Assembly (NCBI GenBank): GCA_036245805.1
Contig: BTRK01000004.1
Location: 30,179,541-30,243,540, forward strand
Origin: Pristionchus mayeri
Lineage: Eukaryota; Nematoda; Chromadorea; Rhabditida; Neodiplogasteridae
Direction: 5' to 3'
Length of the DNA: 64,000 bases
This document shows positions 10,446-21,100 of the stretch, piece by piece. Below the pieces are notes generated by a model. It was not told the origin of the DNA. It saw only the letters and a program-made list of their open reading frames with translations, and did no database searches. The translations under genes and the position numbers were made by a program. Position 1 is the first letter of the stretch. Each line of letters opens with the position of its first letter.

Positions 10446-13368
10446 TTAATCCTGCTTAGACTTTCTTCGAATTAGTCTTTTCACAACTGAGCGTATGAAA
10501 TACACCACTATCACAACAACTGAAAGAACGGTAAGCAGAAGAAATGCGATTACATCAATGAGATAGTACTGGATGAAGTTGAGATGCAGACCGTAGTGAT
10601 CCAATTGACGGAGAGGGCCGTGTTTGACCAGGAATTCCATGTTACGAACGAAAATCTGAAAACATAGTCTATCTGAACAATCTTAAATTCAATGTTTGGT
10701 CAACACCACGCAAGGAATTCTTCTAGCTCAAATCTCGAGGGATTTAAAGAAGGAGTGTCAGCAAAGTAGAACTTTTGACGCTGTCATAACCATGGCCTAG
10801 CTTTTCACAACCATGCGAGATTCTGAAAATTTCAAAATCCTATCTTTATTTTGAACCAAATTATCACTAGTTTGCAGAGTGCCCAAGGCGCTGATAGTCC
10901 TTGATAGGGCAGGGACGTGCGGGAATTCAAATATCTCGAAGATTTGTCAAAAATCTTCGGGTGGGAATTGAACCGGCAACTTTCAGATCACATGGCAGCT
11001 GCTCTACAACTGAGCTATGGGAACGATGGTTCCTACCCTCTTAGCTCGCGCTATGATCATTGGAGGGTTGGCCATTGATATGACAGCGTCAAAAGTTCAA
11101 CTTTGCTGACACTCCTTCTTTAAAAATTTGGTTCACCCACTTCCTTCATTTGGAATGGCCTATCAGCAATCATATTGCGGACCCTCTTTGCATTGGCACG
11201 GTAACTGCAACAGCATCTCCATATCTTCACTGAGAGATTGCGAGAGAGATTTCAACCTGTCATTTGAGAGGATTTCCTTGATCGCCATTTCCAACTTGTC
11301 TCCATTAGCAATATCACTTTTCTCCAGTCGCAATCCAATCCCGTTCCGCTCGATTAGATACGAATTCCGTGTTTGGTCCGCGAGCACGGGAATGACGATT
11401 AGAGGGATTCCTTAATTTATGGATGTGTTGAACATAATCAGTATTTTTGTCTATACTAGCTTTAGAACTCCTTTTTTTCGATGTATCAGTCAAACTATTC
11501 AAAATTCGATCTATTCAGTATTTACCAGCATCGATAGACTCAATGGTGCTTCCTTGGCCACAATGAGTGATGAACGCCGAAAGACGATCGTCATCTAAAT
11601 GGAACACACGATGAGTAAATAGTTATCAGATGTGACTCTACTTCTTCAGAAATATGAGAGGTATATCATGTTATGACTTACGGAGCATGTCTCTTTGCGG
11701 AACCCACGTAGACTCGACAAGATTTGGAATTCCATCTGAGATTTGGTCCGATGGTTTCTGAATGCACCATGCGTTTATATAGATAAACTTCTTGATCTCA
11801 CTTCGTATTTCCAAATGAATGTTGTATTGGGAAACTTTCTAAATGTCTCTCGAATAGTGTTCTTGTACTCTTGAGGCATTTTGTATGCTTTCGCCACGGT
11901 ACCGAACGACAGGAGAATAGTCGAGGAGCGAAGATCGAGAATATCTGACCAGGTCTGAAAATATATCTTCTAAAGATATCATTGGACAATAATATCGGCA
12001 CCTTGTTGAGTGGTTTGTGTTCTGAGGAGACTGTGATTCCTCCGATATCGATGATTCTAGCGGAGGTTATCTTGGGGAAGTCAAAGAGGGGTTCAGAGTT
12101 GAGGAAGACCAGCGAGTTAGCCGAGAGCAGTTCCTTAGCTTCGCTTATTACGCTCATTTGTGACGCACTTTTATAACCTTGATGCTTGGCAAGTCAGGAA
12201 AATGGCGACGTAAGAACTCCTCCATGGTAGGAAACATCAACTCGACGAAGAATTGGATGACGAACCCGAAAGAGTTTGACAGTCGGCCGAAGAAGCTCAT
12301 TTTGTCGCTAGTTCCCATCATCAATGCTGAAAGGAATACATTTTCGTCCTTATAAATTTCATTATAACAATAGAGGATATATTTGTGCATGACTGCGAGT
12401 AGAAATCGGGAGTGAATGAAAATAATTAACTTCTTCTGAAAATTGTTCGTAATAAACGCATAATGACTGACATAGAAAAATGCTCAGGCATTAACTTACT
12501 TGGCACATACGCCGGATTTCCAAGTGTGTGCGTCACGTGGAAGTCGCCGTCTCTCAGAGCGACCGAATCAGTCACTGCCCATTTATCGATTCCCACCAAG
12601 TGAAAGAGCACTGGAATACAACATTGCACTGAGTCAACCACATGTTCTCAAAATATAATCCATATAAATTCTCTGAATAAAACAATCTGACCAGCGCCGC
12701 AGCCATCAAACGATTCAGTGAATGCGGCATCAAATTTCTCCAATTTCAGCTTCTCGATGAGGCCAGGGTAAGTAACAACATCTGAACACGTATGGGATTT
12801 TCATCGATCAGAATCAGGCTTACTCTCGCATGCTCCTGCCCAACTCTCCATCAAATTACTTCCATTCTGAAAACAGAAGGATAATATAATAATCAACTTG
12901 TATCACACATGAGGAGCAAAGACGAGGAATGCATTCTGATCCCATGCGTTTTGTGACATTTGATTATTGATGTAATCATCCAGTTGGTTGCCGTGCTCCC
13001 CTTGAAGAATCTACAACGATATTGCAATAAGTCTACAATGGGCGAAGAGAAAATCCGGATTAATCACCTCTATGACCTTCGCCTTTTCAGTCATTGGCCC
13101 ACCAATGAGTTTATTGAGAATTGGAGAAACCGTCACCTGAAACAATAAAAGATAAAACAAAATTTTCTGGATTGGACGTATCATGCATGAAAATTGCATC
13201 AATGATTTTTTCAAAAATGTGGCTACAAACCACTTCGTGCCCTTCATCGACGAGGACATCTGAGATGCGAGCGAGGAAATTCACGTGCGACTTCCCAAAT
13301 TGAGGGGAGTAGACGAGGAACTTGAATGAGTTTACAGAAGGGAGAAGAAGAAGGAAGAGCGGCAGCAT
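10446..13368 (-). CDS. UDP-glycosyltransferase UGT-1
   Basis: ER-membrane enzyme that transfers a sugar from a UDP-sugar to small lipophilic substrates. The start at 13368 (MLPLFLLLLPSVNSFKF) gives a signal peptide directly followed by the family's N-terminal strand FLVYSPQFGKSHVNF. The donor-binding part shows FITHCGQGSTIESIDAG (about 11525-11600) and GIPLIVIPVLADQTRN (about 11380). The usual HGG of the UGT signature is HCG here. The C-terminal exon (about 10446-10655) carries the helix YYLIDVIAFLLLTVLSVVVIVVYF and a basic cytosolic tail KRLIRRKSKQD. About nine exons. The intron before the last exon contains a TTAA-flanked MITE. Codons upstream of 13368 are open, but the in-frame triplet there is TTG, not ATG. 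Lies between the two NHR paralogs. Confidence 0.92.
10748..11119. mobile_element. TTAA-type MITE in UGT-1 intron
   Basis: Inverted ends of about 36 bp (AGAAGGAGTGTCAGCAAAGT on the left, its near-exact complement on the right), flanked by TTAA on both sides (10744-10747 and 11120-11123). The TTAA could also be read as part of TTTAAA. No coding capacity. A shorter relative with AGGAGGAGTAAA ends is at 41346-41580. Confidence 0.75.
10965..11030 (-). other. tRNA-like segment inside the MITE
   Basis: On the minus strand there is an A-box-like TAGCTCAGTTGTAGAGC with a pairing D-arm. About 30 bases on is a B-box-like GGTTCAATTCC. The anticodon stem and acceptor stem do not pair properly. This looks like a decayed tRNA gene or tRNA-derived polymerase III promoter carried by the MITE, not a working tRNA. 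Confidence 0.45.
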
Positions 13369-13504
13369 GAGTCTCCTCCAGCTAATGCCCAATCAGTCTT
13401 CACTATCACTTTATCAGGAGCATCTATGTGTCGCCCGTGTACTGAGGCTCATTTTTGAATACGTTGAACGTGAAATGTGTCTGATAGGAGAGATTATAGT
13501 CTTA

Positions 13505-13814
13505 CAAGGGGTCGTCGCGGAGTGTCCATGGAGTTTCATAACGAGACCTAGCGCATTCGAAAGAGGAGAAAATTTTGAGAACTTCTGTTGTTTTCAAATT
13601 TGCTAAACGATCTTGTGGAGGTCTGGGCTGTATGGAAATTTCGGGACATAGCCTCAGAAATAGCCTGGTTTTGGCCTTTCCCCACTATGAGCCCAGACTT
13701 CCACATGATCGTTTAGCAAATTTGAAAACAACAGAAGTTCTTAGAATTTTCTCCTCTTTCAAATGCGCTAGGTCTCGTTATGAAACTCCATGGACACTCC
13801 GCGACGTCTCCTTG
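13505..13814. mobile_element. Palindromic MITE with TTA duplication (Harbinger-like)
   Basis: Two arms of about 110 bp are near-perfect complements around a short spacer (about 13620-13700). The element is flanked by TTA on both sides (13502-13504 and 13815-13817). A TWA-type 3-bp duplication suggests the PIF/Harbinger superfamily. It lies just upstream of UGT-1. Confidence 0.7.
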
Positions 13815-13817
13815 TTA

Positions 13818-15119
13818 GAGACATCCATGCCTGATGCGATAGAGATAACCAATTGAGAGAACACTCATTGAGTGAGGAAACAAATTTGGAATCCCCCACC
13901 ATTTTACATATATTTTTACTACTAAGAAACAGAATAAATGCAAAAAAAAGAAAAAAAGATAGTTTAGGCAACTCCAGTTATCGAATGTAAGGATCATAGA
14001 ACCAGACCGGACTTGTATTCGAAGGACTCTGCTCTTATTCGATCCTATGACATTCAATGTCTTTTGATTGTGGAAGGACAGATATCTAGAGCTATAAAGA
14101 TAGCCAAAGCCCCAAAACTCATATCTACCATGGACAAGATGAGTACAGTGGTTTGACCGACAAATTTCATGTCGAATGTAAGTGCATAAAGGAGATATGA
14201 ATATAGTGGTGTAACCGATGCTAATTTCGTTAAAATTATATTTGTATATTTTTCGAAAGGCTCTTTAAAATAGTGCATGTAGTGCACATTATTCCAAAAT
14301 TTTCTATATTATCTACATCTCGATGAATCTTGAATCTTAATCTTTCATTCGATATTTACTTCGTCGATGCTTTCCCTCCCCTCCCTACGCACTCGACTCA
14401 AATATGACACTACGAAATCGACACATACTGACGGAGGGTTGTGCATATAAATGATGAACGACAGGAAAGACTTCGATGAAACAATTATCCAAATCTTGAA
14501 ATAATTTTATATATTTTGATCTCTCTTCTGAAATCCGATTATGATAAAGTGCAATTGCAGGCATTGTGGATAGGCTGAAATATGGCATTTTCCTTGTACT
14601 AAAACCATGATGAACAAATTGAATAACCCTGATGTCTCTGAAAATGCTCCTCTTTTGGCTCTAGAACTCATTATGATCGAATAACCATGGACCATAACCA
14701 CGAATAACCATTGCTCCCATGGAGAAGACGAAACGTATTGATCCTGAAAACTTGGCTGAGATTCTTAAGAAGATTTAATGTCAGCATTATCGAATGCACA
14801 TTGTTAATCTGCTGCCTGTCGCATTAAAATTCATCAACGATGATCGAACCGAATGTCAATTCAGCCATTTTCTTTTTTTTGTAATTAGTATTACTGGTAC
14901 AGTTGATGCATTGTTATGTTTACTTATGCTAATAATACAATTTTACTATACTATGAGCAAATATGGACAGAACAAAAATTATATTCACTGCATAAACTTT
15001 AGTGGTCAGCGCTAAAGAGCAAACAGAGGGAGACGAGAGAGAAGAGATAATCTGACAGAGAAGAAGAGAAAGCGTATGATTGTGCTCAACTCTCGCTATC
15101 GATCACTTCACTCTTTTCA
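13818..15119. other. Intergenic, NHR-b upstream region
   Basis: No supportable gene. It contains the conserved CTACGCACTC block (14385-14430). Between that block and the NHR-b start lie about 690 bp of AT-rich sequence, against about 100 bp in NHR-a. An insertion of about 600 bp between about 14440 and 15020 is therefore likely. Confidence 0.5.
14385..14430 (+). promoter_or_regulatory. Conserved upstream block of NHR-b
   Basis: Begins CTACGCACTCGACTCAAA like the block upstream of NHR-a, then is less well kept (ends GACACATACTG). Here it is displaced to about 690 bp from the start codon. Confidence 0.4.
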
Positions 15120-18100
15120 ATGGGTGATTCCAGTGAGAATGTATCATGTCTCGTGTGTTCCGTGCCCATCAATTGTCTCCATCTCAACATGAACACGTGC
15201 AGGTAGCAGCTGTTTTCGTTGCGGGTTTAATTCTTTTTCTCGCAGTCTTAGCATTATTTTTAGAGCATGTGCTTGTTTCTTCAAGCGAGCGACGTTGAGA
15301 GGAAAGCGATATCCATGTCGGAGAGGAAGTGGGAAGTGCGAACTCATTAAAGGTAAATTATGTTATGCTATAAAATTGAGGTGATACCAAATTAGCAGCA
15401 CGTGGAAAAGGAATGGTCGAAGAGTAATCTTACTATTCAGATGGCCATCGAATGTGTCGCGGATGTCGGTACGAGAAATGCGTCGCTGTCGGCCTTTATT
15501 ACGATGGTCCGACTCCTCCTGCCCTCCCCCTACAGCCATCCACACTACTTCAGAGAATCAGCACTGAGTACAAGTAGGATTGGCCAATAATTGCTACTTG
15601 AATAGCTTACATCATATTTTCTAAGATTCGGATGGATTGAGCATGTGAAATAAATTCGCTCTTAGATGTTTAGCTCATCACAATTACTTAGGTCTTTGTG
15701 CGAGCGACGACGTCTTCGGGAGTTGCAGATAATCAAAGCACAAGGGCAGCAACGGAGAATCCCGCACCCAACTCAGGTTTTTTCTAGTTTTCCATCAATA
15801 ATTTGGCCTACATTTGTGTTTCTCTAGAAGACTAATATATATTCATATTCATAATTATGTTCAGTGTCAGATATTTATAACACAGGTATCACGAGTCGAT
15901 GAAGCAAAAACATCCCCCTCGCGAACAATTTTTTTCAAAGTCATTTAAAATCGGTCAAATATTTATGTCAAGCTATACTAAAGAGAAAATTTCGGAAGAA
16001 CTAAGTTGTTTGCCCCAGAGCCGTCATATAGGAATTTTCCGGTTTTGCATCCGGTTTTGCAACCATTTCTGTAGGTCATCTGGAACCGAAGATACGGTTC
16101 CAGATGACCTACAGAAATGGTTCGGAGATGAAAAAAAACGCAGAAAATAAGATAAACATCTTTCATGTTGAAACCAAAACCGTAGGACGAAAATTAAAAT
16201 ATTTTCATCGAAAAACCGAATTTCGATATAGAAAAAAATAGTATTGGCCATCACGAAGGCGACTTGCATGGATTTTTATTGCAGAATATGAAAGAAAAAG
16301 TCAAACCATATGTAAGAAAAATATGAGTGACTATCTGAGAGAACTGAGCAATTTCACCTATGTGCCGTACAGCAAAAAATAAAGTGTTGATTTTAAGATG
16401 CCCCTAGGGGTAACTTTATACGTAGAGTTCGAAAATCGATGTTAGGAAGCCGTATCTCTGACCCCTGATTTTCTGTGGCGCGCCTCAACGCTGAGGTCGG
16501 TTTTTGTAAATCGTGAACGGTTGATCCAAACCCCATACATAGATAGTAATTCTGAAAGAACTCGACGACATAAGCATTTTTACTGTTAGAAGTCAGAAGC
16601 TAGCTCATCTGCAAAAAAAGTTGTGACCCTTTGATTTTTCAAAATTTATGTCCTGTGTTTCAATGTGTGTCATTTTAATTAAGATTATTAGATTCCTCGT
16701 GAAAAGTTATCCCTGGCACCAACTTTTGGTGAAAAAATTCATGCCCCATAGGGATCTCCTAACTCAAAGAAATAGAAAGGTGGTTCCCTTTTCGCAAATA
16801 TATGAAATTTTAAGCCGAGCAACAGCGAAATCCGATCAACTCTATGAAGTGTCTAACAATACTAAGGTAGGGTAAAAATATAATACAGGAAAAACGACCA
16901 TAATCGCAATTCTAGAAAATTCGATATTCTGAAATTCGATTTTTTGCATTTTTAGAGTCATATGAGAGGAATCGCGAGAGAATCGACCACGCCGCGGCGG
17001 TAGGATTCAAGATTGTCCTATTCCGCTATAATTTTGGTTATAAGTACTTCAAATGATGCTCTTTCAAACTGCGTCGTTAGAATTTTGATATCGGGCGTCA
17101 TCGTCGGGATTCAGAAGGCCAAACTTGGCACTTTCACTTTTCGACAGTCAAATCGCGCTCACTTAAATGATCATATCTCCGTTTAAAATAAAGATAGAAT
17201 GCCGTTCTTTGTTTGCATTGAAAGCTACCATCATGCTCTACAAGTTCATGTGGAAGTCATCATTCCAGGTCCACATCCTGGTGCGGGGCGGTCGGGTGCA
17301 CCAAAACTTTCGGAACTTTGGAAATCGGAAAAACTTTCTGAGTTTTCATGCTTAAGTTATAGTACATACATGTGCCCAATTGAGTCTCTATCTTATCGTT
17401 GAAGCGCGCTACGGAGCATGGAAGTTGGCAAAAAACGACGAGAGACGTGCGCAGGGAGCGCTAAATAGAGGGGAGGGAGAGGGAGGTCAGAGGGCGAGAG
17501 CGCCAGACGGTTAGAGCACGCGCTCTCGGGGGATTCTAGACTATTTCTAGCCATATTCCATGCTCCGTAGCGCGCTTCAACGATAAGATAGAGACTCACT
17601 TTCAACAGATGAAATGTTTAGTTCATCGAGCTCTACATTTCTATTCATAGCGTGAGTCTCTACGTCGATTTTGACCTGGTATACAGTTTTGCGCCTTTCC
17701 TTTTATTCTACAGGCGAAATAGCCACTTTTCAGGAGCCCTTTTTCTTTGAGGTGTTTCGAGGAATGTATTTACATTATGTTAAACCCATTTAGTGCATTT
17801 GGGCCCATCGCGCATGCTGAAATTGGTCAAAATTTTGATTTTCAAATTTTCGGTCGGGCGACCATCTATGACCAATGGAAGTGTTATGATATGGGGGAAG
17901 ACACTTATAATGTTGTTTTAGGAGTTTTTGAACGATTTTGAGCACAAATAATGGCAATTGAAGGTTCGGAAGAACTCGGTTCCGGAACTCATTTTGAGGT
18001 CGCTGCACGAAAGTGAGCGCTTTTTTTTATCCCCACCCCGATTTCCTTCATTTTTGGCGAAAAGTAAGGCACATGTATGTACTATAACTTAAGCATGAAA

Positions 18101-21100
18101 ACTCAGAAAGTTTTTCCGATTTCGAAAGTTCCGAAAGTTTTGGTGCACCCCCCCCGCCCCGCACCAGGATGTGGACCTGGAAAGATGACTTCCACATGAA
18201 CTTGTAGAGCATGATGGTAGCTTTCAATGCAAACAAAGAACGGCATTCTATCTTTATTTTCAACGGAGATATGATCATTTAAGTGAGCGCGATTCGAATG
18301 TCAAAAAGTGAAAGTGCCAAGTTTGGCCTTCTGAATCCCGACGATGACGACCGATATCAAAATTCTAACGACGCAGTTTGAAAGAGCATCATTTGAAGTA
18401 CTTATAACCAAAATTATAGCGGGATAGGACAAACTTGAATCCTACCGCCGCTAATCCCCTCAACTGGTCGATTCTCTCGCGATTCGCCTCATATATCTTT
18501 TCCATTTCGAAACGTTTCCCAATTTTCAAGGTAATTCTGGTATCACAGAGGAACTTACGTCAGGAAATATTCAAAGTTCGGTCATCACCTATAAGGAAGG
18601 TTGTCATATTTGTCCTTAAAAATGCACCGCAGGGTTGGAAAAAAATATGTTTTTAATGCTAACAAGCACAATCGGTTGATTTCGAAGACAATCGGTTGAA
18701 TTTATGCAATAAAATACTTTTTCAACATAGCCGAACTATAATTTAATTGTGAAATTGCACATCCCCTTAATCTAAAAAATATGATTTTTTCACTCCTGAA
18801 AATTTACATTTTTTTAAAAACGTCTCATATTTAGCAGTAATAAATAAAATATTAGTAATTTTGTTTGGAAAAGTGCCATAAAAATATAATTTAGCAGAAT
18901 TGCACACAACAGAGCTTACAATTTAATTTCGTTATTTTTTTGTTATGTTCTAATTTTTGCATTTTTAAGGACAAATATGACAACCTTCGTTATAGGTGGT
19001 GACCGAACTTTGAATATTTTCTGACGTAAGTTCCTCTGTGATACCAGAATTACCTTGAAAATTGGTAATTCGTATCGAAATGGAAAAGATCTATGACTCT
19101 AAACATGCAAAAAATCGAAGTTCGGAATATCGAATTTTCTAGAATTGAGATTATGGTCGTTTTTCCTGTATTATATATTTACCCTACCATAGTATTGTTA
19201 GACACTGCATAGAGTTGATCGGATTTCGCTGTTGCTTGGCTTAAAATTTCATATATTTGCGAAAAGGGAACCACCTTTCTGTTTCTTTGATTTAGGAGAC
19301 CCCAATGGGGCACGAATTTTTTCACTAAAATTTTGTCCCAGGGGTAGCTTTTCACGAGGAATCTAATAATCTTAATTAAAATGACACACGTTGAAACACT
19401 TTTCCAGGACATAAATTTTGGAAATCAAAGGGTCACAACTTTTTTCGCAGATGAGCTAACTTCTGACTTCTAACAGTAAAAATGCTTATATCGTCGAGTT
19501 CTTTCAGAATTACTATATATGTATGGGTTTGGATCAACCGTTCACGATTTACAAAAACCGACCTCAGCGTTGAGCCGCGCCACAGAAAATCAGGGGTCAG
19601 AGATACGGCTTCCTAATGTCGATTTTCGAACTCTACGTATAAAGTTACCCCTGGGGCATCTTAAAATCAACACTTTATTTTTTTGCTGTACGACCTCTGG
19701 TCAGTTCTCTCAGATAGTCACTCATATAACCATTCAAATAAAAGTGTGCTTTATTTCTCATTTTTTCGATCGAATTGTCGAAATTGCCATCTCCGAAAAT
19801 GGATAATTCATTTCCGCGGACCCATTAGCGAATGGTATCCGAATTCTAGTGTATTATAGTTGAGTGTACATATTTTGAACCAAAACTATTGACGGAATCC
19901 CGGTATATCTCGTTTTCAAAAATTCGATGTTTCACCCTCTCATTTATCGAATTTACGATGAAGAAAACTACACTTATCGAAGAAACCACAGATAACTTCG
20001 AATCAATAATTTCAGTAGGCCATATGAGGCCGTCCGCGATAGATTCAACAACTCATAGCGAAGCCTCGGCACAGCCCAAAAAGTGGATCCCACGAAAACT
20101 TGTTTTCTGGGGTAGTTTTTGATGCTGATCATCGTGGTACACTTCATTTTGCATGAATCATCCATTGATTGTCGGTGTGGTGCCATGTCACTTCCGGCCA
20201 AATCTACATTTTCGCATGTTTTCGCTCCAAATACGCTGATTCGAATGGTATATACATGTGTGGGGATCAGAGGTACCCGAAGACCACTTATGCCCCTTTT
20301 TCAACTTTTCGAGCGCTTTTCACTGTGTAATCGACGAATGAGAGGACGAAAATGATAAGGAAAGTCATTTTCCTCCCTCTCATTCGTCGATTACACAGTA
20401 AACAGCGCTCGAAAAGTAGAAAACGGGGCATAAGTGGTCTTCGGGTACCTCTGATCCCCACACATGTATATACCATTCGAATCAGCGTGGAACGGCGGAT
20501 CTAATGGTTAAGGTCTCCACTCGCACACATGATTGAGTCAAAAAGTTGATTTTTCTCGAAAACAAGGAAAATTCATGACCAATGAAATACACCATTCGAT
20601 TCGCAGTGAAATTCTGGTCGGGGACGCGAAATTTCAAGCTTCCACATTGTATTTTGAGCGTACAACATGCGAAAAAGCTGTTTTGACCGGAAGTGATATG
20701 GCACCACACCGAAATTCAATGAGCGATTCATGCAAAATGAAGTGGACCACGATGGTCAGCATCGAAAACTACCCCAGGAAACATGTTTTCGTGGGTTCCA
20801 CTTTTTTGGCTGTGCCGAGGCTTTGTTGAATCTATTGCGGACGGCCTCATATATTCTCTGTAAATCGCCCAAGCTCAGGCTCTCCGAAGGGTTTTAAGAC
20901 CTGCTAACAATGCCTCGAAATCGGGAAATAATGATCTTATGAAAAATAACAAGCTAAAATTCCCTTCGAATCTGCAAATATCAGCAATATTGAACTATTA
21001 TAAATCGAGATGTTGTCAGATAAATCATAAAATGTTGTTGAAACTACATGTAACGTTGAATTTGAAAATCCATATTTTGGCACGATGAGAGCACATTTTT

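Larger units (their letters stand above)
16324..19724. mobile_element. Palindromic element B1 nested in A1
   Basis: Ends TGAGTGACTATCTGAGAGAA and its complement, flanked by TA on both sides. The opposite arm of A1 (about 22685-22705) keeps the uninterrupted site with a single TA, which proves both the borders and the TA duplication. The arms (16324-16960 and 19094-19724) are complements down to a central AGAGTCA-TA-TGACTCT. Element I1 sits exactly at that central TA. Non-coding. Confidence 0.85.

Noticed and set aside
20496..20540. Possible tRNA 5' half (TAATGGTTAAGG) inside element C
   Set aside because: No matching B-box or acceptor stem follows, so the similarity is too slight.
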